In this document: positions 22,889 to 34,866 of the stretch, one piece after another
How positions within the stretch are numbered: position 1 is the first letter of the stretch
Layout of the letters: the number at the start of each line of letters is the position of its first letter
From: Siphonodentalium dalli
Taxonomy: Eukaryota; Mollusca; Scaphopoda; Gadilida; Siphonodentaliidae
Reading direction: 5' to 3'
DNA length: 64,000 bases
NCBI GenBank assembly: GCA_032622095.1
Contig: CP136063.1
Span: 10,397,814 to 10,461,813, forward strand
Notes under the pieces: generated by a model
Told to the model about the DNA's origin: nothing
Database searches by the model: none
Seen by the model: only the letters and a program-made list of their open reading frames with translations
Position numbers and translations under genes: made by a program

Positions 22889-24086
22889 CAGGTCTGGCAA
22901 ATGTGAGAATACAGCTACAATAGCTGTATTCAGCTAACCTAGCTGTATTCAGCTATATATTATACTCTCAAACCGGCTGTTTTTCGATAATAAACTAGAA
23001 GCGCTAATTTGCGCATCAAAATTAGGCTACCATATTCTCCGGTCACCCTCAACCAAATCAAAATCGTCGCTTGTGTTCTGACAAAGTGTTGCCTTTTGTC
23101 GACACGGCAATTCTGATTTTGTGTGAAAACTTACTACGGTGGTCGATGTCAGTAACTATTCTGGGGACTATTTTCTGCAAATGCATTCATTAACTAACTT
23201 ATAAAATAAAGATCAAATTCATCCCAAACACTCGTTTACTTCTTCCGATGCTAAACCGGTAGGGGGCGTTAGAATGGTGTACCTATATCAAGCATTTAGA
23301 ATTACATACCACTAGCGGTTTGTGAGCGATACTGGTAACTATTCATAACTGTATATACAGATATTGTGCGGCATATTGCAAATGTATGGCACAACATACA
23401 TGTAGGGACAACTGAAATGAAAATGCGACTTATATAATTTTTGAAGTATTTCAAACATGAAGTCCTGGTCGTTAGCGAGTCAGAACTATTCAATCTGTTT
23501 TGGCGGGAAAATATATAATGTGTGAAAACTTACTAAACATAACATTGGTATTTGTATTTTCGCGATTCGACATACAAGTATGCGTTTCCGTATTTTTGGA
23601 GAGAATCAGCTCAAGCAGTGAGTGGAACTCGCTCGGTTAAACTCTGGCTAGAGATGTTCCCCTTTTTACCTGTTTTAACGCACCAACCAAACTGCGTTTT
23701 AGCAGCATCACATTGATACTTCCGGGAATGATTAAGATGTTCCATCTTCGGTGATAAATATTGTATTTAATGTATTTTTCAAGGTATTCCGCATTGCATA
23801 AGAGAGTTATTAACCGTTATGACCGACATCGACCGCCGTAGTAAGTTTTCACACATAATCACCATCGCCGTGCCGACAAAAGGCAACACTTTGTCAGAAC
23901 ACAAGCGACGATTTTGATTTGTTTGAGGGTGGCCGGAGAATAGGGTAGCCTAATTTGGATGCGCAAATTAGCGCTTCTAGTTTATTATCGAAAAACAGCC
24001 GGTTTGAGAGTATAATATATAGCTGAATACAGCTAGGTTAGCTGAATACAGCTATTGTAGCTGTATTATCACATTTGCCAGACCTG
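22889..24086. mobile_element. Nested 1.2 kb TIR element in the retrotransposon leader
   Basis: The inverted ends begin CAGGTCTGGCAAATGTGA and extend about 260 bases (22889-23150 against 23832-24086), including GTTTTTCGATAATAAACTAG and CTTGTGTTCTGACAAAGTGT. TTAAA flanks both sides (22884-22888 and 24087-24091). The ~680 bp interior has no transposase-like ORF, so it is non-autonomous. Its position shows that it entered after the retrotransposon. Confidence 0.9.
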
Positions 24087-24091
24087 TTAAA

Positions 24092-25597
24092 TGCAAGGTA
24101 ATTTTCATTGCAAATTACTGGAGATTTTCTGAAACCGAAATTGGTCGAGTATTTTTCTAAATTTCTTGACATTCGGTCCTCACTTTGTTATGACATTGTG
24201 ATAAATACCTTTTGTCTCCAACATTATGCAATGCAATTCTGACTTTGCATTAATAAGTTAGTAGTTTTCAGACCCGGTGTTGGACAAATTGTCCCAACTA
24301 GTTCTGGTAGTACAAGCAGGTGTTGTCAACTTGGTTTGTTGATAGTTGTGACATGGTAAGTTGGTGTTTGAGTCTGCAGTCGTCGGAGTCTCAGGTTAAC
24401 GGTGAGTCAACCCTGACCCCTCCCCTGCCACACCCTCTTTCCCACTGAATTTGTTTTTGTGAGCCAAGTACGCATCGCGCTTGCTTTCATCTCATTTCAT
24501 CAGATAGGTGCATGAGTTAAATTCTTCGCGACACTAATTAGGTGGAAGTTAACTTAACCAAACTAATTAGTAGCAGTTGTCGGCAAGAAAACTTATAAAT
24601 TTTCAGCCAGTCCACACTTAGCATGCAAGCGTTAGTGAAATTTGTATTCAAATTTTCAGACGACGGTGAATTTATAGTGCGACAATAGGTGATTTTAAAA
24701 ATCTTTATTGATTTTCAGTGACGGTGAATTGTGATTTGAGAATTTTGTAGTTGACGGTGGAGTATATAGCTCGAAAATAGGTGATTTTTCAGAGCAAGTT
24801 CGGAAAATAATTTTTCGAATCAACTTTCAGTTGACAGTGAACTTGAAAATTCATATGTGTTGTTGCGTCAACACGTGAATGATTATATTTCAGTTTTGTC
24901 GAAGGACGGCACAATTAACTTGAAATTAGGTGACTTGTTGGTGACGTCGTGGAAAATTAATTTATTTTTTCATTGTTGAGTTGTAGTTTGTGATTGATCA
25001 GGTTAGATCTGACTTTGAATTTTTTTCAGTTGACGTCAGATAGTGAGCGGAAATAGGTGACTTGAATATTTAATCGCAGATTAATTTTGAATTTTGATGC
25101 GATTTGTAGGTATTCGCTTGGTAGTTAAATTGTAGGTGACTTACAGTGTTCTGATTTACAGCAAACTTGAGAAATTTTTATTTTTCAGAAATTTTCTTAC
25201 GTAGTTGGACTTGAGAATTTTTCTTGAATTAAATTTTTCCGCAGAATTGTTTTTTTTTCCGCAGGTTTAATTACAAAATGAATTTTGTTTTTCAGTGATT
25301 TCTGAGTTGGTTTGCAGAAAATACTTAGGTTTTTCTGTATAAATTTCAGCGCGTCGGTTTTTCAGATATTGAGTTTAGTTTATTTTCATTTGACGTTTTC
25401 AGCGTTTTTGTACTTTGACCTTTACACTTAGTGATTTTTTCCCCGAATTCTCTTGTAGGTTTCGACTTGAATTATTTTTATTCCAGTTAGTTAAAGCAAC
25501 ACTTGTTTTTTTTTTAGAGATATTTCTTAGAATTTGTAGGTTGATCGTGGTTGAAATACTTTCAAATTTTTCCTAGCTATTTGCGAGTTAGTGAAAG
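24092..25597 (+). other. Untranslated leader with repeated splice-like motifs
   Basis: No ORF of note. Diverged repeats contain TTGACGGTGAA, AATAGGTGA(T/C)TT and TTTTTCAG; the last two resemble weak donor and acceptor sites and recur several times between 24660 and 25420. Long leaders occur in some gypsy elements; whether these motifs are used is unknown. Confidence 0.5.
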
Positions 25598-25996
25598 ATG
25601 GCGTCACAGATTTCAGAGGAAGTTATGTTGAAGATACAGGCTGAGATATTGGAATTGACAGTTCGGATAGAGGAGTTGAAGAGAAATAGTGAAAATAGTT
25701 ATGATAATAATTACAGCAATGATGATTATTACAGAAATGATAATTATAAGTGGTTATAACTCTTACTCCAGACGGCGTGCGCAGAGATATCGGAATAGGA
25801 ATCACAGAAGGCAGTATACGGAGAGAAGCGATAATGTTCATTATTTTCAGAAGGAGGCAAATAATGTTTCAGATGTGAGAAATGATTATAGTAATCCCAC
25901 AAATGATAGATTACAAGGAGAGTATGTATCTGGTAGATACACCGATGTTGGAAATGTGGTGATTTGACGCATAAAGCGTTTGGTTGTAGGAAAGGT
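25598..25996 (+). pseudogene. Truncated, frameshifted gag remnant with CCHC knuckle
   Basis: An ATG at 25598 opens a short frame (MASQISEEVMLKIQAEILEL...) that stops at 25757. Coding-like Arg/Asn/Tyr-rich sequence continues in another frame to about 25940 and then returns to the first frame for a nucleocapsid zinc knuckle, CWKCGDLTHKAFGC (C-x2-C-x4-H-x4-C), at 25946-25987. Gag normally carries matrix and capsid domains of several hundred residues before the knuckle; here only about 115 codons precede it and no capsid is recognisable. Two compensating frameshifts and the short length indicate a deleted, inactive gag. The last frame runs straight into the protease-containing frame. Confidence 0.75.
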
Positions 25997-28408
25997 GGAT
26001 ACTATCGCTACTATGATAGAGGTAAATTTTTTCGTCCACAGGATAGATCCCGGAGATTTATTAACAAATCTCAATTTGTTAATGATTCCAGTAAGGAACA
26101 TTGTATAAATGGAAATGCTACAGAGTCACATATTATTGTTTCAGGTTACAATACTAAGGCTCTTGTTGATACAGGTTCGACTTGCTCCACAATTTGCGAG
26201 CAATTTTACAGCACTTTCTTGAAACATATTCCTTTGCAGCCCTTGTCCGTTATACTTAATATAGAGTGTGCTGATGGCAACAAACTCCCTTATCTTGGAT
26301 ACATTCAGTGTCCTATTACAGTTCCTTCTTTAGGACAAGATTCAGGCAAAGAGTTCATTTTTCTTGTAGTGCCAAACAGTTCTTATAACATGTCAGTGCC
26401 AGTTTTGCTAGGAACTAATATTCTTTCAGAACTCATGCAGTTGTGCAAAGATGCACATGGTAACAAGTTTTTACAGAATGCAAACTTGTCATCATCTTGG
26501 TTTATGGCATTCAGATGCATGATTTCTAGGGAGAAAGAACTTGCTAAACACAACTTTGTTCTAGGTCATATAAAGTCTGCTGAGAATACTCATGTTATTC
26601 TCCATCCTAATACTAAGAAAGTTGTTACTGGTTTTATTGATCATAAGATTCCTTACCAACCCACATGTGCTATTTTGCAGCCTCTTCCAGATGATGAACG
26701 GTTCAAATTTTTAGAGACAGGTCCATATATTGTGAAATATGATTTCAAGAGCACTGATACTGTTGATGTTCACTTGTCAAATATTTCTTCTAGGACTATT
26801 AGTATAGCACCTAACTCTGTTATTTGTCAGGTACAGCCAGTCTCTGTTGAGCAAGATATTGAAACCTCCCCAGGTTCAGAGACTACCTCTTCATTTCTTG
26901 ATAAAATTACTATTGATGTTTTTTCTCTTGATGATGTAAAGGATATATCTGTTGCATTGAATCTCATCAAAGAGTTTTCAGATTTTTGTTCACAGCATGA
27001 TCTTGACTTAGGTTTTTACAGTGCAATTAAGCATAGGATCGACATGTATGATTCTACACCTTTCAAGGATCGTCCGAGACGTTTACCTCCAAGCATGATT
27101 GATGAAGTGAGAAATCATCTTCATCAGTTGTTAGCTGCCGGCATTATACGCCGATCTCACAGTCCATATTCTTCTAATGTTGTTTTAGTTAGGAAGAAGG
27201 GTTCAAATGACCTTCGTATGTGTACAGATTTTAGAATTTTAAATAAACGCACTATTCCAGATAATTATGCACTCCCTAGGCCTGAAGACCTATTTGATTA
27301 CTTAGCAGGTGCCATGTACTACTCAGTTCTCGACCTCAAATCTGGTTTTCATCAATTGGAGATTGCAGAGGAGCACAAGGAGAGAACAGCATTTAGTGTT
27401 GGAGGTCTAGGATTCTATGAATATAATAGATTAGCATTTGGTTTGAACAATAGTCCTTCTAGCTTGCAGAGAATGCAAAGAACTTTACATAGGAACCACT
27501 TGTTGCCTATTGGTTCTTTACCCCTTGACTTTCCAGATGACGACAAAGCCCTTAAATCTCCTCTTGAACAGAGAGATGCTGATGCCCCAATTGTATATCC
27601 TCTTATCCCACCTGTACGGTCACCAGAGCCTAAGGTGTGGAAACGTCATATTCCAGGTACTGGTAGTGATACTTCACGTGATGAAGTTCGTGATAACCAT
27701 ATTAATGGTTCAGACCATATAGATGGTTCAGATGAAGAGTCGGTGATTTGTTTTGTTCCACAGGGCGTTGCAGGTATAAAATCTGCTCCTAATGCAGTGG
27801 ACAGTTCAGCTCCATCTCGTCGGGGTGACGACTTTCCTGCGAGATTGGAAGCTGGTGGTATTTCTTCTTCCTGTGGTGACGACCGCACTCAAATAGATGA
27901 GTTCAGGGAAGTTAGAACTGATGTCGGTGATGACAGTAATATTGTTGATATTTCAGCTACACAGGATTCGACAGGTCAACTTGAACTTCGTTCCACAGGT
28001 GATAGCAATGATGAGGCTGATGAGAATAATGATGATGAAGTTGTTGATATTGTCTGTGTACCTTTAGCATCTATTGCAGAATATACTGTTGTTGTTGATG
28101 GTAATGTTGATGGTGCGAAAGCAAATGTTTCAGGTGATGATGGTGCCTCGAGTAGTAGTCAGAGTGGAGATAGAGAAAGTATTTCTCTTTCAGATTCCAG
28201 ACCAAAACCAGTACCTAGGAAATCTAGCAGAGCAAAGCAGCCTCCATCATGGATGGGTGACTATGTATCTAATACCATCCAGCCCATTTCAGATGGAAAA
28301 GATGAGTATAAGAATCAGCTTTTGCGTAAGCTGATGCAAGATCAGATTTGCACCAAGGTTTCTCCAGATGTTTTTCAGTCTATTTTGAAAACTATCTTGG
28401 ACGAATAA
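25937..28408 (+). pseudogene. pol (partial): Protease - partial RT - integrase tail fusion ORF of the LTR element
   Basis: One uninterrupted frame of about 820 codons. Counting from the TTG at 25964: the aspartic protease active site ALVDTGSTC is near residue 66-74 and the flap-side LLGTN near 149; the reverse transcriptase starts near residue 320, with DLRMCTDFRILN, motif A VLDLKSGFHQLEI (near 454) and AFGLNNSP (near 490). The protein then leaves the RT fold: instead of the YxDD strand, RNase H and integrase it passes to RTLHRNHLLPIGSL near 506, which looks like an integrase C-terminal tail, then a long acidic Ser/Asp-rich region and RKSSRAKQPPSWMGDYV near 751. The deletion of the catalytic core is in frame, so the fusion stays open. 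It cannot polymerise DNA; a trans-mobilised derivative is possible. No start codon choice is secure. Confidence 0.85.
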
Positions 28409-29108
28409 GATTTTCATTTCAGTTCAGTTCACTTATATTCAGTGATTCCATATTACTGATATGTCAGTTTCAATGGTGTGTGTATACACCGGACATAGGC
28501 ATTGTCCTGTTGTGTTAGTAATGCATACCATGTTCTTGTTTTTAAAATTGATTCTTTTATAAATTATGTATTGATATTATGTATTGTTAGGTATCACTTA
28601 TCATCTTCATACGATCAGAGATATTTCCAGTTATTCCAGCTGACGATCCAGTGTGGAGCTACGACACATATGAGGTACCAGTTATCAAGGAATTCTATTT
28701 TTTTAATATACTCTGTGAGATGATAAAGTGTTCCTTTCTATATATGATTTTAACATATTTGTGTTGATTGTTGTGTATTTATGATTGAAGTTCTCAGATA
28801 GGACCGCCAGTGTAAATCAGTGATGATTTCATTTCAGCTGTATTGTGTGATATATTCACAATGTTTACTGTCTACGCTAGATAGTGAAGAGTTAGTTCAG
28901 TCGATTAAGTTGCAGTTATATAATGCTGATATTTGATTTCAGTTTTGAAGATAGGTCGGTGTCAAGGTTATCTCTGTGTATGAGAATGTGATAGATGATA
29001 ATTTTCCATTATTAGTTGCAGAGTTTGAAAGTCATGTCTATTAGCGACATTTTCCTTTTAGTATTTGTTTAAATGACTAGGGAGTCATTTTGTCAACAGA
29101 GGGGAGAG
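28409..29108 (+). other. 3' untranslated region and polypurine tract
   Basis: AT-rich, without a credible ORF, ending in AGAGGGGAGAG (29098-29108) directly against the 3' LTR, the expected plus-strand primer for LTR elements. Confidence 0.75.
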
Positions 29109-30249
29109 TGTGACAGTGCTATTTTATATACCAAAACAGTATATGCCTTTATTAAATGCTACACATGTATACTAACTAAGTTATTATACCTAACTCACTA
29201 ATATACATTTTATAGCTGCATTATCATTTCATTCCGCGTACTTGGTCCGTTTCATTCCATTTCGCGCTATTCCGTTCTTTAATTTCCCGTTTCTAGTTCG
29301 GTTCCTGATCCCTATTTTGCTATTTCGTATTTCTATCTACGCCCAAATTTTCATCCACTAGTCTCTTTCTCTACCTTTATTTATCGCCCAATCTGAGATC
29401 TAACTGTCGGACACTAAGGTGTCTCAGCCAATCACAGGTAACTTTAGTCGCCGCGCTTTTCAGTTGATAATTACGTTCGAGTAGTGCACATCGTCAGTCT
29501 TGTTGACACTCAGTGTTTATCGTAAATTCTTCAAATGCTTGAAGAATTCAGTTATAAAGTATAAGATGAATACTACGTTATGACATCTTGACCTATGTTC
29601 CTACGATATGGTACGTGATATTTGTTATGTTTTTACACGTTATAATAGCTTGTATTTTAATACTATTGTCTTCGTTTTGAAAGTTTAGAATTACATCACA
29701 TTTGCAATATATATTTGCCCAATAGTTTAGGTATTTGAAATCGCACACTGCGTTCATAATCTACCTTTTATACTAGCATGTAGGTTTTATTTCTAACTGT
29801 TCGTCACAGTTAGGATTGTGTCAAATAGTTGTTTATATCGACAATAGGGAAGTTGGTTTTTGACACAATCACATTTCACATATTTATTTATATCCATTCT
29901 GGATATATATTTTGGTAGCAACTACAACCTATGTATTTGTTCACCAGGGTACTGTAACTCCTGTTGGTTTTACGTTGGTCATCTGGATTGATATTTGATG
30001 CTCGATGTGATGTCTGATGTTTGTTGGAAGTCAAGCTGGCTGTATAGATGTGTGTGATGTCGTCCTGTGATGTTGGATTGTGTTCACTGTTCCGTTTAGC
30101 ATGAGTATCTAATAAATGCATGATGAAGACTTTTAAAGTTAGGCTCAGCTTTCTATAGACCCTGCCAGATGTTTAGACTCAGAGCTTCATAAATGTTTTG
30201 CGATATAGCGACATGGTTCATTTAAGACCCACCCCTGTGCTCTACCACA
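29109..30249 (+). repeat. 3' LTR (1141 bp)
   Basis: It matches the 5' LTR from TGTGACAG to CTACCACA, with a ~36-base segment near 29650 absent from the 5' copy. GTAA follows at 30250-30253. Confidence 0.93.
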
Positions 30250-30264
30250 GTAATATATATATAT

Positions 30265-30683
30265 AGTATATATATATCTAATAAACCTGGCTATTCATTA
30301 TAATTCAGGTTTCCTGACAAATCATTAAATATGTTTATTTATGTATGCATTAGATCTATATTATATTTGTGTATGCATTATGTGGGTGATAAGAATAACG
30401 AATTTAAATCATGTTTCAAGTTATCGGTATACCCATAACATGTCATTTTAAATGTCAAATATGGTATTATATCCACGAACGAACCAGGAAATAAATTGTG
30501 TTTGCGCAAAATTGACAAATGATAAATGTCTTTTATTTATCACAACAAGGTACGAATTTCGGAACTTTTGGTGGAATCTTGTCTTTATTGTCACCATAAG
30601 AAGAGAACCAATCAGAATCTGGCGCCAGGGGTCCTGTATCGCCTGTAAATAGAAAAGGTATGAGCTTCAGATAGAAAATGTAC
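30265..30683. repeat. Right arm of the inverted repeat around the LTR element
   Basis: Reverse complement of 19709-20300, beginning in the AT microsatellite and ending at TGAGCTTCAGATAGAAAATG. See the left arm. Confidence 0.85.
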
Positions 30684-30739
30684 ACAGCCAATCTCATGAC
30701 GCGAACATTGCATTAAAAATCGGAAGTGGGGTACCCCAC

Positions 30740-33700
30740 CCCATATAAAAATGTACCAAGGTATTTACCAAGGTAAATTTTACCATGGTATTTGTACCAC
30801 GGTCAATTGATCACGTCGGTAAATTTTACCAAGGTAAATTTTAGTGCTTTACCAAGGTAAAAATTTACCAAGGTGTTTACCGAGGTAAATTTTACCATGG
30901 TTTTTTACCCTGGTCAATTGATCACGTCGGTAAATTTTACCAAGGTGAAAAAATCACAGTAAAACTTTACCATGGTGAAAATACCATGGTAAAAGAACCT
31001 CGGTAAATTGTTGGAATACTACTGTATTTTTACCACGGTGAATTTAGCATGATAAATTTTACCAAGATGTTCTACCAAGGTATTTGACCTTGGTAGAACA
31101 CCTTAGTAAAATTTACCACGCTATATTCACTGTGGCAAAATACTGAGGTATTTCAACAGTTTACCCAGGTTCTTTAACCGTGGTATTTTCTGGAGTACCT
31201 AGTAAAAAAGTTGAATATATCAAGGTATACATGTATTACCAGAGTTTACATGTATATGTGAATCTAGAATGGTAAAAATCCACCAAGGAAATTTGACGCA
31301 GTATCGATTTACCAATGAATAAGTACTAGGGTACCGGTATGTCAGTTGAAAGTACCATGATAATTAATAGGTAAAATGGTAAATAAATATTGGAATCTAC
31401 CCTGGTAGATACGTACATCGATCATTTAATTTAATTGAACCCATATAGGTACACACATCTATAATATCTAGTACTGGTACTAAGCATCTGTGATGTAATA
31501 TTGCTCGCCAGTTTTGGGGGAATTGATCAATGATGTTAGAACTTTGCCTATAATGATTTCTAGTTGCGATGGACCAAAGTTCTAATGGTATTCATTTGGG
31601 GTAAACGTATCGAAGTGACAGCGATGTGTTTAAAATAATGAGATGTTTAATTGTATGAAGGTATATAAGATGGTAACAATATCACCGTCAATGTCTTTTG
31701 GTGTCTCCATGATGGAACTGTGATGTTAGAAATACGTCCACAACTCCACATCCGACCGTGATCGATAGCCGAGTTCTAATGTTATTGTTCTCCTGGTCAG
31801 CCGACCGCGTCACAGTTCACACACATTGCGTGCTGAGTAGAACTCCGTGAGCAGTCCGCTTTGTCCACTCTAGTCACAACACTGGGTCACGAATTACGGC
31901 ATACTGACACACTGTAGCTGTTCTGTTTACATTGACGCAGTTGGTCTCTGTTCGTACAGACATGAAAGTTAACATAAGCCAAGTTCTCCAAAACCGACAT
32001 TCACCACAATGATATAAATTAGTATAATTGAGAAATTTTTGTTTAATATTCTAATTCTAGTTCATGTCGATTATTCCCCGCTCATCGTCACTCACTCACT
32101 GGCTTGAAGTTGTTCAAGTTCGATTTGGACTGATTCATTTCCATCGTTAGCAAATCCGTAGTCTTGAAATATCACATTATCACCAATCTCCAAACATATA
32201 TACTTCCTCTGAGTCGATATATTCTTCAACTTGAAGCTCATAGTCATATTCAATATCTGACTGCGGAACTGACGGCCGCGGAACCATTGAATCCTGTGTT
32301 TCTTGTTGATCATTTAGCATGTTTAGTTGAACTTGTTCATTATCATTATGTTCAACTTGTTCCATTTCATTAGGTGTTGCAAAAAATTAAGTCTGAGTCA
32401 TTTGACACTGTATTTGAGACACTTTCACTTTGAGAATTGTGGCCGGCAGTTTCACTGTCACTGTGTGTTCACAAGTTGAAGTTCCACTTGCAGTCGAATC
32501 GAAACGATCAGCCTCACACATCCAGCGTCTAGTTGCGCTTTTTGGAATATTCTCACGCAGTGGGTCCTCCAAGTATCGTTTATAATGTTTAAGTTTGTCC
32601 TTCGACATAACGAGGAGAATGATTCGTTACTAGCTTCGAAAACAAAATGAAAATCTATACCGCCAAAAACATTGGAACTGACGGAAGTGAAGAGTGGAGG
32701 TCGTCGATCGATAACTGAGAATTAGCGAAACGGACAATTAAAAACGAACACGTTTAAAGCAGTTCATATTAGTATCATATAATGTATACATGACACACAT
32801 TAAATAATCAACCAACCAACTAGTTATATAATTCATGAAATATCAGTTTTTTTTATTTTCGTGATTGCGTAATGGCGATTTCGGACAGTAATTTATGCGC
32901 GGTTCGTTTCGTTTATGTTTTGAACTCGTGTACTCTTTTTTCTGGATTAAATTAGAGTAATATTAACAATTATTAATTGGGAAACTGTAATAGCTAGGCC
33001 TACCACGGTAAACAAACAAAGGGAGACATTTTACCTTTACCACACAATACATGGACATTTACCTGTTTACAAACACATTATTAAAGTAAACACATTATTA
33101 AAGTAACTTTTACCATGGTAGACCACAATAAGTGGAAAATTACCATGGTAGAATTCTGGTGAAAACTCAGTAACTAAGATGACTTCATGAGACCACATTG
33201 ACGTTACTTTTATCATGGTAGAACATAGTATAGGTGGTAATTTCACAATGGTATTCTACACTATATATGGGGAAAATACTGTGGCAGCAGTCTGACCGTG
33301 ATAACTGGAGTACCTGGAAAGTTTACTATGGTAGTATGCTGTGTTAAATACTCATAATAGAGTAGGCCTACGGTACCTTGTTATATGGTATTATACTGTG
33401 GAAGCATATATAGTCAAATGTAAAATATAGCTATGTAAGTTAATATATATACCGAGGTAAGTCCAGAAATATTGAGATATACCAAGGTATATTTTGACTT
33501 ACCGAGGTATACCTATGTAAGTTAATATATATACCGAGGTAAGTCCAGATATACCGAGATATACCAAGCTATATTTGGACTTACCGAGGTATACCAATGT
33601 AAGTTAATATATATACCGAGGTAAGTCCAGATATACCGAGATATACCAAGGTATATTTTTACTTACCGAGGTATATTTTGACTTACCAAGGTATATTTTG

Positions 33701-33934
33701 ACTTACCAAGGTATATCTTGACTTACCTAGGTATATATTGGTTTACCTCGGTATATCTTGGTAAACTTACCAAGGTAAATCACATATTACCATGGTATCA
33801 CCTAGGTATATATTGGTTTACCGAGGTAATACTTGGTTTACCGAGGTAATACTTGGTTTACCGAGGTATATATTGATTTACCTTGGTAAAACCTTGGTAA
33901 TATCTAGATTTACCATGGTACATTTTTATATGGG
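30740..33934. mobile_element. 3.2 kb TIR element with palindromic TTACCNNGGTAA arrays
   Basis: The left end CCCATATAAAAATGTACCAA then GGTA (30740-30763) and the right end (33911-33934) are 24-base inverted repeats with one mismatch. Inside each end is a dense array of the palindrome (T)TTACC-NN-GGTAA(A), with central AA, AT, GA, CG, AC or CT: roughly twenty copies at 30755-31100 plus scattered ones to 31400, and a second array at 33100-33905 that is densest after 33430. The middle 1.6 kb is ordinary AT-rich DNA with a short decayed minus-strand coding segment (32092-32608). Sub-terminal motif arrays of this kind usually bind a transposase. No target-site duplication is clear, and the superfamily is unknown. 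Confidence 0.7.
32092..32608 (-). pseudogene. Decayed ORF inside the TTACC/GGTAA element
   Basis: On the minus strand an ATG at 32608 opens MSKDKLKHYKRYLEDPLREN and runs 73 codons to 32387. Acidic, Gln/Glu-rich coding-like sequence continues in shifted frames to 32092 (MEQVEHNDNEQVQLNMLNDQ..., ...NESVQIELEQLQASE). The basic KxxKHYKRYLEDP start followed by an acidic stretch suggests the N-terminus of a transposon-encoded protein whose remainder has been deleted, but I do not recognise the family. Stops and frame changes between segments make a functional protein unlikely. Its position in the centre of the TIR element argues that it belongs to that element. Confidence 0.4.
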
Positions 33935-34833
33935 ACTAGACAAGATAATTAATAGTTAGCACTGAAGTAGTCGACCCACACGTAATTTATCAATTGTCTT
34001 TGATGAAAATGTCAATAGGAGTGTTGCCGTCACCTCTTGGGCTATTGGTTGTCAACGGCCGGTTTTTATTAACCCTTGATGTCAATACATTGTATATTGT
34101 AGTTTAAAAAAATTCTCCATTGAATATCAAATATCTCGCGCAAAAATTATATAAACACTCAAGACAAATGAAAAATAATAATATAAATCATGCGGAAATT
34201 ATCATATGGTGTTGTGGTCATTACCATTTACGAACAGACCCGTCATTGACAACCGAATTGACGCGGCATCAGTATATTTAGCTGGAAACTTCTAGAGGGG
34301 TCGATACCCCACCAGCGCTCTAAACAGAGGGGTATCGCGTTTTAACACAATGAACGCGTCATGGAAACTAAGTCTAGTCAGGTCCATATCAAGCAAAATT
34401 TCCACCATGAAGGACGCCATCTTGTTTTAAGTCTCTGCAGGCACGTTCTCTTGTTATTGATAAGTTGATATCATAGTAAACGCGTGGAGTTGCTTTCCTG
34501 TGGATTCAAAAGTCGACCAATATCTCCTGTACTGTGTTTCTTGGCTGTCTGACTATGGTATATCTCATCGCCCAACACCGGTGTCAATTCTACGAAACCG
34601 TATTTAACATGCTATTTAAAAGGAACAAAGGAAATATGTTCTGTGATTTGTTCTGCATTTAATTTTGATTTTGTCCGTTATAACGTAGTGCTTGGTGTAT
34701 ATTGACATTATACATTTTATGTATCGCCTCATGTCTGACCACTGGACTCTCTCATACCGTAGGGCCTACGTCTCAAACAAGTTAAATCGGTAGAACGTGT
34801 TCAATTAAGTCAATAAATGCCATTTGTTCGAAT
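33935..34833. other. Upstream region of the zinc-finger gene
   Basis: AT-rich sequence with small palindromes (for example GGGGTCGATACCCC near 34297). It should contain the promoter or 5' exons of the downstream gene, but none can be defined by eye. Confidence 0.35.
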
Positions 34834-34866
34834 GTGTTGCACTCGTCACGATTGGAGAAAACAATT

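Larger units (their letters stand above)
21032..30249 (+). mobile_element. Ty3/gypsy-type LTR retrotransposon, internally deleted
   Basis: Two near-identical LTRs (TGTGACAG...CTACCACA) and a 4-base target-site duplication bound a 9.2 kb element. After the 5' LTR comes TGGCGCCCA (22134-22142), a primer-binding site that pairs with a tRNA-Lys-type 3' end. Then follow a 3.4 kb leader with a nested TIR element (22889-24086), a broken gag remnant with a zinc knuckle (25598-25996), an open frame with protease and part of reverse transcriptase (to 28408), a 0.7 kb untranslated stretch, and a purine-rich AGAGGGGAGAG tract just before the 3' LTR. The reverse transcriptase YxDD box, RNase H and the catalytic part of integrase are absent, so it cannot be autonomous. 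Confidence 0.93.
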
